DNA of 64,000 nucleotides. Source: Gimesia aquarii. Its GTDB lineage: Bacteria; Planctomycetota; Planctomycetia; Planctomycetales; Planctomycetaceae. Within the stretch, counting starts at the first letter, position 1, and each line of letters opens with the position of its first letter. The stretch spans positions 5,410,334-5,474,333 of the forward strand of contig NZ_CP037422.1 of the NCBI RefSeq assembly GCF_007748175.1. Reading direction: 5' to 3'. A program made the translations under genes and the position numbers. This document shows positions 47,942 to 56,364 of the stretch, piece after piece. The notes beneath the pieces are model-generated. The model saw only the letters and a list, made by a program, of their open reading frames with translations, made no database searches and had not been told where the DNA came from.

Positions 47942-47971
47942 TTGATTACGGATACAACTTAGTGCTATGAT
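47942..47971 (+). promoter_or_regulatory. Extended -10 promoter of the giant secreted protein
   Basis: TTGATT (47942) and an extended -10 TGCTATGAT (47964-47972) are 18 nt apart. The ATG at 47980 begins 8 nt after the -10 hexamer, so the mRNA would be almost leaderless. The rest of 47746-47941 shows no supported gene. Confidence 0.55.
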
Positions 47972-47979
47972 TCTGTCCA

Positions 47980-50900
47980 ATGAGCATCCTCCGTCTCCGT
48001 GATTCACTCTTTGCATGCATACTGCTCCTGACCGCCGCATTCTTTAGCCAGACGGAGCCGGTATATGCGGCCACTGTCACCTGGGACGGTGGCGGAGCCG
48101 ACACCAATTGGAGTACTTGCCAGAACTGGAGCGGCGACAGTTGTCCTGGCGTAGCGGATGTGGCAACGTTCAATGCCACGTCAACGAAAAACGCCAGCAT
48201 CGACGCCAACATTTCTGTTGCCGGTCTCGACATCCAGCCGGGTTACTCCGGAACCATCACCCAAAACAGCAGCATGACGATCACCGTCGGCTCCAGCAAC
48301 TGGAATCAGGAGGGAGGCACGTTTAGCGGCGGGGATTCGACCATCGACATCAACGGTACTTTCACCTTAAGCGGCAGCAGCGTGTTTACCTCCACCACCG
48401 GCATGCTGGAGATCAACAGCGGCAATACCTCCGTGACGCTCTTTCAGCAATCGGGCGGCACATTCAATCACAACGGCGGTTCGGTCAAGTTCGACAGCAG
48501 TAGCAGCTGCGGGCACTTTACAATGACCATTGATGTCGACTCTTCAATTACATTCCATCATCTTGAACTCGATACCAGCAATGTCTGCAGTAGTGCAACG
48601 TACAACACCGGAGCAGGGGACACGGTCACGACAGCGGGGACATTTACCTATTCGGATTCCAGTGGCGGAGGACGCATTCGACTAGGCAGCGGTACGTGGG
48701 AGGCGCAGGGGAATATCGTCATCAGTGGCGGCGATGATGATGCAACGGGAACGCTGACTGTCAACGGCTCTGGAAACCAGGAATACACATATTCCTCGGG
48801 GAACGGCCCGCGCATAGAGATTGATAAGGCAACCGGAACCGTTACACCGGCCGTCGGAATGACGAATCTCAACGTCAATGGCCTCACACTCACAGCTGGC
48901 AATTTCACAGCACCAACGGGTACCCTCACGATTGCACCTTGTGCAACCTCATCAGAGACAGTGCTCGCCGTCGCCAACGGCACGACGTTGACGCACAACA
49001 ATGGTACGGTCAGTTTTATGCCGGACAACCTAACGTGTAGCGGTTTGACATTTACGATCGATGTCGACACAACGTTGACACTCAATCATGTCATCGCCGC
49101 AGCGACACAAAACTGTCAGCGACCTATACTCACGACAGCTGCAGGCGATACGATCATCGCCGCCGGCAATCTGACGTTTGGCGATGAAAAGGTCAACGGG
49201 TCCTGGGAAGCCCGGGGGGATGTCACGATCGAAGCGGCAATGAACGGAGGAAGTGCCACACTCACATTCAGCGGAAACGGAAATCAAACCTATACCGACA
49301 ACGGCGGTGACGAACCGGATGGAAATATCACGATTGCAAAGACGGGTGGTGCTGTCGTGCTGGCCTCCAGTGCGGACTGGAACGCCACCGGACAGGATCT
49401 GGCCCTGACAGGTGGCACGCTCGACTTAGGCGGCTACGATCTGAGTGTCGCCGACCAGTTCACCATCACGGGAACGGGAACGTTGCGGTTGCACGGCAAT
49501 GAGAGCCTCTCGGGAGGGCCGGACAGCATCGCAAAAACGGGGCTTGTCTATTACGACAGAGCCGGCGAAACCACAGCTTTAAAGGACATCAGCTACGGCA
49601 GCCTCATCATCGGCTCGAGCGGGTCTGCCGTGTACCATCTACCAACGGCCACGCTCGATATCAATGGTGACCTTACTTTGAGTGGTGGCACGCTGGCGGT
49701 AACAGCAGCACAGACAATCACGCTTTCGGGCTCGTGGCTGACCGATGGTGGCGCATTTTCCGCCGGCACGGGAACGGTGACGCTCAACGGCGGCATTCAA
49801 ACACTCTCCGGTTCCACGACCTTCTACAACCTGGCCAAGACAACGTCTTCTCCGCAGACACTGACGTTCGCTGCCACAACAACTCAGACCATTACCAACG
49901 CCCTGACACTGGAAGGGGCGGCAGGAAATCTCCTGACACTGCAGTCGTCCCAGGGGGGCACGCAGTGGAAGTTCGATCCTCAGGGGACGCATAGCATCAA
50001 TCAGATTTCCGTCAGCGATTCCAATAATATCAATGCCACTGCCATTGACTGCTCAAGCAGTATTTGCACGGACGGGGGCAATAACACCAACTGGACCTTC
50101 TCCGGCAAATCGTCGACCTCAACCGCGCTGACCTCCAACAACAATCCCGCCACCTTCGGCGAGAATATCGTGCTCACAGCCACCATTACGCCCTCGGATG
50201 CGACGGGAACGGTTACCTTCCAGAGCGGCGCGACGGTGCTCGGCACGGCCACCATTGGCCAAGGCAGCGGTTCGCTCACCGTATCGGATTTTGGGATCGG
50301 CGCCTACAGCCTGACCGCGACCTACGGGGGAGACGCCAACTATGAAGAAAGCACATCCGCGGCCCTCTCGCAAGTGGTCGACAAAATTGTTACCACAACC
50401 ACACTCGCTTCTTCTGACCTCACATCGACCTTCGGCCAGTTCATCACCCTCACCGCAACGGTTTCCCCCTCCTCCGCATCAGGAACGGTTACCTTCCAGA
50501 GCGGCGCGACGCTGCTGGGCACGGCCACCGTCGGCCAAGGCAGCGGTTCGCTCAGAATTCCCGATCTCGCCGCCGGCGCTAACACGCTGACCGCCGTTTA
50601 TGGAGGAAATGCGACCCTCTCCGGAAGCACCTCAAGCACGGTTTCCCAAGTCGTCTCCGGCTTAGCCCCGTCATTGCTCATGGAGTCGGATTTGCAGTAT
50701 GGGGGGGCGTTTCGCGTTCCCGATGGAACATTTGGTGGTAGTCGATTCGGTTTTGGTGGCAGAGCAGTCGCGTTCCGGCCGAATACCACCGGCGATTCGA
50801 CTGATGATACGCTGTTGGTTTCAGGACATGCCCAGCATGACCAGGTCGCTGAAATCTCTATTCCTACGCCCGTCATCAGCAGTACGCTGGGTGACCTGAA

Positions 50901-52983
50901 TACCGCGACAGTCATTCAGAACTTTGCCGACATTACTGATGGTAAGATTAGTCAAGTTGATGTCGGCACGGACAGTGATGTCGGTGGCGTGTTCACATAT
51001 GGAAACAGACTCATTTGGACGGCCTACAGCGGCTATGATGCGAATGCCGCAGTCAATGTATCGCATGGAACGTCCTCGTTTACGTTGTCGGATACAACAG
51101 ATGCCGAGGGCATGTTCCGCGTCGGCAGCACACTCAATCCCGGCTATTACGCCGGATATATGACGCCGGTCCCTGCCTACTGGCAGTCCGATTTCGGCGT
51201 TCCCGTTCTCACCGGACAGTCGAACCTGAATATCATCACGCGCACCTCGGCCGGTCCTGCGGCGTTCGGATTCGATCCCGATGATTTGGGTGTGTTGGAA
51301 CCCGTGCCTGACACATCGTTCCTCTATTACACGTCGCAAAATCCTCTCAGGGGAATGCAAACGAAGAATGACCTCTTTAACTATAACTCATCAGTGGGTG
51401 GCCTGGTGTTTTCCCCGCAGTCGCGATCGGTGCTGTTCTTCGGCGGGCATGCAACGGGTGAGTGGTGTTATGGAGATCCGGAAGATTGCAACGATACGGT
51501 TCGCGGAGGGAAAGGAAACCATGACGTCGGTAGCAACTACGTCTTGCAAGTTTGGGCATATGATGCCGTCGATCTCTTGGCGGTGAAGAATGGGGAACTC
51601 AATCCCTGGGATCTGGAGCCGTATGCCGTGTGGAGACCTGAGGTGCCGATTTCGGTAAGCAATCCTGTCTTGGGCGGGGTCGCCTACGACCCCGAAACGG
51701 AGCGGATTTTCGTGGCCCAGATGGGTGCGGACACGGCAACGGAATCCAGGCCGCTGATTCACGTCTATCAGATCCAACGGCGTGCTGTGGAGATTTCTTC
51801 TCTCTCCCCCGCAGACAACACAGCCGGCATCACCACCACGGCGAATCTCGTCATCACGTTCAACGATACGATTGGCGCTACGGGAACGGGAACAGTGACC
51901 ATCAAAAAGGCAGCCGATGATTCCACGGTGGAAACCATCAACGTCGCCAGCGGTCCGGTCACCGGTACGGGAACGACGCAGATCACGATCAACCCGACCG
52001 CCAACCTCGACCCCGGCACCGCATACTACGTTCAGATTCACCCCAACGCATTCCCGAACCTGGGCGGTAACAGCTTCGCCGGGATCAGCGATACGACGAC
52101 CTGGAACTTTACTACGCTGGAGACCGGTGCTCCCACGGTTTCCACACTCTCCCCCGCAGACAATGCCACTGGCGTTGCGACCACGGCCAACCTCGTCATC
52201 AGTTTTAACGAATCCGTCCTTCCACAATCGGGAGTGAATAACGATATTGTCATCAAGCAATCCAGCGACAATTCCACCGTGGAAACCATTGACGCGCTTT
52301 CCAATCAAGTCACGGGCTCAGGCACTGCGCAGATTACCGTCAATCCCAGCGTGACACTGGCTGAGAATACGTCGTATTACGTTCAGATTGGCGGAGATGC
52401 TTTCGACGACACGGAAGGAACCAGCTTTGCCGGGATTAACGACACCGTCAGCTGGAATTTTACAACCACCGACAGTACGAATCCTACCGTGTCGAGTTTT
52501 TCGCCGGTAGATAACGCCACCGGTGTCGCCACCACGGCCAACCTCGTCATCCACTTTAGCGAACCCGTCGATGCGGAGAGCGGGAATCTCACGATCAAAC
52601 AATCCAGCGACAACTCGATCGTGGAGACGATCGACGTTACCTCGGGACAGGTGACGGGGGGCGGCACGGATTCCCTCACGGTCAACCCAGGCGTCACCCT
52701 GGAAAATTCCACTGCCTACTATGTTCAGATTGCCTCTACGGCGTTCGATGATGCAGCGGGCAACAGCTACCCGGGGATCAGTGATACGACGACCTGGAAC
52801 TTCACCACCGTGAGCGGTGATGTTGCTCCCCCAGATACCTTCTCGCTCTCCCCGGCAGACAACGCCACTGGCGTCGCTACTACAGCCAACCTCGTCATCA
52901 GTTTTAACGAATCCGTCCTTCCGCAATCGGGAGTGAATAACGATATTGTGATCAAACAATCCAGCGACAATTCCACCGTGTAA
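47980..52983 (+). CDS. Giant secreted Ig-like repeat protein, truncated by a nonsense codon
   Basis: This part has 1,667 residues. A signal peptide (LRLRDSLFACILLLTAAFFS...YAA) is followed by autotransporter/beta-helix-like repeats (to about 700), two Ig-like repeats with TATYGGDANYEES and LTAVYGGNATLSG, a region of about 350 residues that looks like a beta-propeller, and Big_5-type Ig repeats with SPADNATGVATTANLVISFNES. The frame ends at TAA 52981-52983 inside the fourth Big_5 repeat. The other repeat copies read GAA at that codon (STVETID). The reading frame then continues unbroken to 54084 and encodes SLH domains. It is likely a surface or adhesion protein in its intact form. It is GC-rich compared with the left cluster and probably foreign. 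Confidence 0.85.
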   Translation: MSILRLRDSLFACILLLTAAFFSQTEPVYAATVTWDGGGADTNWSTCQNWSGDSCPGVADVATFNATSTKNASIDANISVAGLDIQPGYSGTITQNSSMTITVGSSNWNQEGGTFSGGDSTIDINGTFTLSGSSVFTSTTGMLEINSGNTSVTLFQQSGGTFNHNGGSVKFDSSSSCGHFTMTIDVDSSITFHHLELDTSNVCSSATYNTGAGDTVTTAGTFTYSDSSGGGRIRLGSGTWEAQGNIVISGGDDDATGTLTVNGSGNQEYTYSSGNGPRIEIDKATGTVTPAVGMTNLNVNGLTLTAGNFTAPTGTLTIAPCATSSETVLAVANGTTLTHNNGTVSFMPDNLTCSGLTFTIDVDTTLTLNHVIAAATQNCQRPILTTAAGDTIIAAGNLTFGDEKVNGSWEARGDVTIEAAMNGGSATLTFSGNGNQTYTDNGGDEPDGNITIAKTGGAVVLASSADWNATGQDLALTGGTLDLGGYDLSVADQFTITGTGTLRLHGNESLSGGPDSIAKTGLVYYDRAGETTALKDISYGSLIIGSSGSAVYHLPTATLDINGDLTLSGGTLAVTAAQTITLSGSWLTDGGAFSAGTGTVTLNGGIQTLSGSTTFYNLAKTTSSPQTLTFAATTTQTITNALTLEGAAGNLLTLQSSQGGTQWKFDPQGTHSINQISVSDSNNINATAIDCSSSICTDGGNNTNWTFSGKSSTSTALTSNNNPATFGENIVLTATITPSDATGTVTFQSGATVLGTATIGQGSGSLTVSDFGIGAYSLTATYGGDANYEESTSAALSQVVDKIVTTTTLASSDLTSTFGQFITLTATVSPSSASGTVTFQSGATLLGTATVGQGSGSLRIPDLAAGANTLTAVYGGNATLSGSTSSTVSQVVSGLAPSLLMESDLQYGGAFRVPDGTFGGSRFGFGGRAVAFRPNTTGDSTDDTLLVSGHAQHDQVAEISIPTPVISSTLGDLNTATVIQNFADITDGKISQVDVGTDSDVGGVFTYGNRLIWTAYSGYDANAAVNVSHGTSSFTLSDTTDAEGMFRVGSTLNPGYYAGYMTPVPAYWQSDFGVPVLTGQSNLNIITRTSAGPAAFGFDPDDLGVLEPVPDTSFLYYTSQNPLRGMQTKNDLFNYNSSVGGLVFSPQSRSVLFFGGHATGEWCYGDPEDCNDTVRGGKGNHDVGSNYVLQVWAYDAVDLLAVKNGELNPWDLEPYAVWRPEVPISVSNPVLGGVAYDPETERIFVAQMGADTATESRPLIHVYQIQRRAVEISSLSPADNTAGITTTANLVITFNDTIGATGTGTVTIKKAADDSTVETINVASGPVTGTGTTQITINPTANLDPGTAYYVQIHPNAFPNLGGNSFAGISDTTTWNFTTLETGAPTVSTLSPADNATGVATTANLVISFNESVLPQSGVNNDIVIKQSSDNSTVETIDALSNQVTGSGTAQITVNPSVTLAENTSYYVQIGGDAFDDTEGTSFAGINDTVSWNFTTTDSTNPTVSSFSPVDNATGVATTANLVIHFSEPVDAESGNLTIKQSSDNSIVETIDVTSGQVTGGGTDSLTVNPGVTLENSTAYYVQIASTAFDDAAGNSYPGISDTTTWNFTTVSGDVAPPDTFSLSPADNATGVATTANLVISFNESVLPQSGVNNDIVIKQSSDNSTV

Positions 52984-53165
52984 ACCATCGACGCGCTTTC
53001 CAACCAAGTTACGGGCTCAGGCACTGCGCAGATTACCGTCAACCCCAGTGTGACACTGGCTGAAAATACGTCGTATTACGTTCAGATTGGCGGGGACGCT
53101 TTCGATGATGCAGTGGGCAACAGCTACCCCGGGATCAGTGATACGACGACTTGGAACTTCACAAC
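51790..53165 (+). repeat. Four tandem Big_5 coding repeats of about 340 bp
   Basis: Units start near 51790, 52145, 52495 and 52845. Units 2 and 4 are nearly identical at the DNA level (for example AATCCGTCCTTCC and the stretch around AGTGAATAACGATATTGT), pointing to recent duplication or gene conversion. Assembly collapse or expansion is possible here. Confidence 0.8.
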
Positions 53166-54084
53166 TACTTCAGCGTCGTCCGGTTCCGACAGCGTTGGTG
53201 GTGGCGGCGCTCGTCACGCCCGCCAGCGGCGAAGCGGGTCGGGTGGTGGCGGTGGTGGCTCGCGCTCGCACACCGCAGCACCGGCCCTGTCCGATGTCGG
53301 GATTGCAGACCACATCGTCCCCAATACGTCCCCCATCGGTGGTATCTACGACCCCTCCCTGCGTTCGAACGAAGGGGAGGCCGTCTCCCGTCAGGTCGAG
53401 AAAGTCCTGGATGCCCTGAGTGGACAACGGGAACAGGAAACAGCCCTGCGATTCTCCGCACCGCCCGTTCCGGATCGAAGCGGCCTTCTTCTGGCAACCG
53501 TCGGTTCGCGGCAGGTTGTGTACCACGATGTGCCGGCAAATGCGTGGTTTGCACCATTTGTCGCCACGGTGATCAGTGACGAGATCGCAACGGGATATGC
53601 CGATGCAGACGGGAACCTGACAGGCGAATTTGGCGTCGCAAATCCTGTCACCTACGCGGAGTTGCTGCGGATGGCGCTGCAGACGGCGGGAAGCGTGCTT
53701 CAGGACGGCATACCCCACAACACAACCGCCAGGGATACCTGGGCTGCTCCCTATGTTGCCACCGCAGAGACCCTCGGACTCTCACTGGTCTCCAGCGACA
53801 GAGATCTCCACCAGTCTGCGACACGCGGAGAGGTGATTCATACCCTCCTGGCACTACTGGATGTGTCCCTTGCAGAAGGGGGTGCGAGTCCCTTCACGGA
53901 TCTTCCCGCAGATCACCGCTACCGCAACGACATTCTCACCGCCGTGACGCTGGGGCTTATTGCCGGTGATACGGATGTGGAGGGCAACCCGCTTGGTACG
54001 GTGCGCCCCGATGCTCCGGTCAACCGAGCAGAGGTGGCGAAGATCATCGCCATTGCACGACGGTTACGCAGAGATGTCGATTGA
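52984..54084 (+). pseudogene. C-terminal part of the giant protein with SLH domains
   Basis: This is in the same frame as the 47980 gene, directly after the stop. It completes the fourth Big_5 repeat, then has a Gly/Ser/Arg-rich linker (GGGGGGSRSHT), a proline-rich segment, and three SLH-like modules (NAWFAPFVATVISDEIATGYADADG; WAAPYVATAETLGL; FTDLPADHRYRNDILTAVTLGLIAGD...VRPDAPVNRAEVAKII). SLH modules anchor proteins to cell-wall polymers and are unusual for a planctomycete. It is lost from the protein unless the stop is read through or is a sequencing error. A new start at 53050 is possible but would lack a signal peptide. Confidence 0.8.
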
Positions 54085-54200
54085 CATCGAACACACCGCG
54101 GCTTCCCTTTGTTCCATTTCAGAATCCGAGAGGCTGCTGCACCTTCCATTCTGTAAACAATAAATGTCACATCGCTTGCGGCCCGATCGAATCTCCGGCA

Positions 54201-54209
54201 TGCTATTGA
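54201..54209 (+). promoter_or_regulatory. Extended -10 element before the coiled-coil gene
   Basis: TGCTATTGA lies 3-6 nt before the ATG at 54213. It resembles the TGCTATGAT element before 47980 and the TGTTATGCT element before 55106. Confidence 0.4.
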
Positions 54210-54212
54210 CCC

Positions 54213-54521
54213 ATGACCAGCAATGACACCACACCTGCGACAAAGGCCGACATTGAAGCAGTTCTGTCGAAGCTCGACACGCTGGCGACGAAGGACGCGC
54301 TTTCCCAATTGGAAGAACGATGGACGGGGCAAATGACGGACGGGTTTGCAGTAGTAAATGAACGCCTTGATGTCTTGAACAAGGACATGCTTGCCATCGT
54401 TAACAATCTCGCGAACAACTTCAATAAAATTAATGATCGGTTGGAAGACCACGAGACACGCATAGGTCAATTGGAAGAAGGCAACCGGCAAATACTCCGA
54501 CCAGAAATGACCACCAGTTGA
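54213..54521 (+). CDS. Small coiled-coil protein
   Basis: The protein has 102 residues. KADIEAVLSKLDTLATKDALSQLEER and NERLDVLNKDMLAIVNNLANNFNKINDRLEDHETRI give long amphipathic helices with regular Leu/Ile/Val spacing, so it is a coiled-coil protein throughout. There is no signal peptide and no known catalytic domain. Its start has no Shine-Dalgarno and sits directly after an extended -10 element. The stop codon abuts leader copy 3. Confidence 0.7.
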   Translation: MTSNDTTPATKADIEAVLSKLDTLATKDALSQLEERWTGQMTDGFAVVNERLDVLNKDMLAIVNNLANNFNKINDRLEDHETRIGQLEEGNRQILRPEMTTS

Positions 54522-54522
54522 C

Positions 54523-54637
54523 GACGTGCTCGCCGTCTTTGCAGTGTACGCCCCACGCAAGGAGCTTCCCCTCCGGGTACTCCTCCTTGACTGTTGGGCC
54601 GTGGAAGGAACGTGTCGGCGAGCCAACGTCGGTTTTT
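54523..54637 (+). ncRNA. Conserved structured leader, copy 3
   Basis: It has the same elements as copy 2. Compared with copy 2, the changes T6 to C, T12 to G and T104 to C (numbered from the ACGT start) keep or improve pairing in the closing stems (GCTCGCCG/CGGCGAGC and ACGT/ACGT). It ends in GTCGGTTTTT. The cassette 3 gene starts about 23 nt later after a pyrimidine tract. Confidence 0.7.
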
Positions 54638-54659
54638 CTATTTCTTTCCTTTTTTCAAA

Positions 54660-55010
54660 ATGGCTAACGCTAAAGACACATCATCGGCCCACACGCCCGG
54701 ATCATGGGCAATACAAGAAGTCACAGATTGCCGCTGCGAAGACCTCATTGCCGTAGGACCTTGTGATCCAATCATAGCATGGGTTGAACCGTGGACTGCG
54801 GACCCAGAAACGGCCAAGGAAGCAATGGCAAACGCACGCCTCTTTACCGCCGCTCCTGATCTTCTGGATGACCTGAAGCAAATGATTGCACTGACAGATT
54901 CGGTCGTTGGAAACTGGGAGAATGGTCAAGAGCTTGCATGGGCCGTAAATGCTCTTGAACGCTATGCGGAAGCGGCCAGAGAGACGATTGCGAAGGCTGA
55001 AGGCAACTAA
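54660..55010 (+). CDS. Cassette 3 protein, phage-type small protein
   Basis: The protein has 116 residues from the ATG at 54660. It shows TPGSW near the N-terminus, EAMANARLFTAAPDLLDDLKQM in the middle and ARETIAKAEG at the end. This is the layout of a widespread phage and mobile-element protein of unknown function (TPGPW...ANARLIAAAPELLEAL...). N- and C-terminal ends resemble the cassette 2 protein. It follows leader copy 3 and precedes a terminator identical in its stem to that of cassette 2. Confidence 0.75.
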   Translation: MANAKDTSSAHTPGSWAIQEVTDCRCEDLIAVGPCDPIIAWVEPWTADPETAKEAMANARLFTAAPDLLDDLKQMIALTDSVVGNWENGQELAWAVNALERYAEAARETIAKAEGN

Positions 55011-55040
55011 GCCCCTCACGGGGCTTTTTTTCTGCTCACA
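55010..55040 (+). terminator. Cassette 3 terminator with TGCTCACA
   Basis: AGCCCC-TCAC-GGGGCT plus a T-run is followed by TGCTCACA (55033-55040). Confidence 0.9.
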
Positions 55041-55089
55041 AGGGGAGTGGTCTAACGCACTTTCCATTATGCGAATAATCGCAACCTGT

Positions 55090-55098
55090 GTTATGCTC
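55090..55098 (+). promoter_or_regulatory. Extended -10 element before the recombinase gene
   Basis: TGTTATGCT ends about 8 nt before the ATG at 55106, giving a nearly leaderless mRNA. No good -35 is visible, as expected for an extended -10 promoter. Confidence 0.4.
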
Positions 55099-55105
55099 AC
55101 TCCCG

Positions 55106-56047
55106 ATGACGACCAGAATGCCATCGGACTTTATGCAGGCGATTGACCGATATCTGTCGTATTTGCAGTCCGAGGAAAACAAATCGCCACTGACGATTAC
55201 CAGTTATGGCCGGTCATTGCGATTCACCAACTCACTCCTCAACGTGGATGATCCCCGCGCCATCAACAAGGACACCGTGCGGCTGCTCAAACAACGGCTT
55301 CACGCCTATCGCACGCGCCAGGACCGTGAACTGACTGTCGGCACCAAGAATCACCACCTCACGATTCTGAGGGCGTTCCTGCGGTATCTGTTGCAGGAAG
55401 AAGAAATCGACGTGTATCCCCCGGATCATATCCGGCGTCTCAAGCAAGACCCGCGCAAAGTGAAGGTACTCTCCACCGCGCAACTCGCCTCACTGCTGTC
55501 GAGTCCGGACACCACCACCCGGATCGGCAAACGTGACAGGGCGATACTGGAATTGTTCTTCTCCACCGGGCTGCGGTTATCTGAACTGCGGTCCCTCAAT
55601 CGGGATGATCTGAATTTCAAAACGCGCGAAATTCCGGTTCGCGGAAAACGGGGCAAGGTCCGTGTCGTTTTCCTCACCGATCAGGCAGAGATGGCTTTGC
55701 GGGAATACCTTGCGTCCCGCAGCGATCACCTGAGTACCCTCTTCATCCGGAACCTGGAACGGGCCGGTAACGTCCTCCCGCCGGGTGAAACGTTCCGGCT
55801 GTCTGTCGTCTCGATTCGGAACATCGTGCAGAAGTACGCGGCGCAAGCCGGCATTGTGAGAGGTGCCTCCCCACACACCCTCCGGCATGCCTTTGCTACG
55901 GAGTTGCTGCACAACGGAGCTGACCTGCGGTCCGTGCAGGAAATGCTGGGCCACAAAGATCTCTCCACAACGCAGATTTACACGCACGTCACGAATCCAC
56001 AGTTGAAGCAAGTGCATCGCCGCTACCATCCGCGGCAGGCTGCGTGA
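55106..56047 (+). CDS. XerC/XerD-type tyrosine recombinase
   Basis: The protein has 313 residues from the ATG at 55106. A SAM-like N-terminal DNA-binding domain (about 5-95) precedes the catalytic domain with Arg I in STGLRLSEL, Lys in VRGKRGKVR, the HxxR box HTLRHAFA, the second His in LGHKDLSTTQ and Tyr in IYTHV. The full catalytic set is present. The length and sequence are XerC/D-like, not the longer tRNA-targeting integrase type. It may resolve dimers of the element or recombine the neighbouring cassettes. It stands directly after cassette 3. Confidence 0.9.
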   Translation: MTTRMPSDFMQAIDRYLSYLQSEENKSPLTITSYGRSLRFTNSLLNVDDPRAINKDTVRLLKQRLHAYRTRQDRELTVGTKNHHLTILRAFLRYLLQEEEIDVYPPDHIRRLKQDPRKVKVLSTAQLASLLSSPDTTTRIGKRDRAILELFFSTGLRLSELRSLNRDDLNFKTREIPVRGKRGKVRVVFLTDQAEMALREYLASRSDHLSTLFIRNLERAGNVLPPGETFRLSVVSIRNIVQKYAAQAGIVRGASPHTLRHAFATELLHNGADLRSVQEMLGHKDLSTTQIYTHVTNPQLKQVHRRYHPRQAA

Positions 56048-56364
56048 CTTGCATCAAGATCGAAGAAATTCCCGAACACCGTTCTCAGATCGAATTAGAT
56101 TTGAAAGCAAAATACGGGCTTCAATAAGTCTTATGGTGCCAGAATCGTTTTTCCACAATTCACTGCATTTGACTGAACCGGGCTTGAATTTCTGAAATGA
56201 CGACTCAATACTAAACAAAGACAATACGTGCTGTTATGAACATTAATGATTGTGAACGAATTCCCCGGTCTCGAACCCAATGAGACCGGATCTAGCTGAT
56301 TATCCAAGAGTCTGTCAATACACGACTTAATGATCTCGCTTAGTTCCAGAAAGGAAGTGTTCTC
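56048..56364. other. Intergenic with a possible gene remnant
   Basis: Immediately after the recombinase stop, a frame to TAA near 56127 reads CIKIEEIPEHRSQIELDLKA, which looks like a genuine C-terminal coding end without a start. It could be the tail of a gene cut by insertion of the recombinase block. The rest shows nothing recognisable. Confidence 0.35.

Noticed and set aside
51391-52308. Long minus-strand open frame of 305 residues under the giant repeat protein
   Set aside because: Antisense shadow of GC-rich repeat coding sequence; no start signals and the plus-strand frame has clear Ig-like domains.
53165-53718. Minus-strand frames of 130-182 residues opposite the SLH region
   Set aside because: Shadows created by the high GC and Gly/Arg-rich linker; the plus strand encodes SLH modules.
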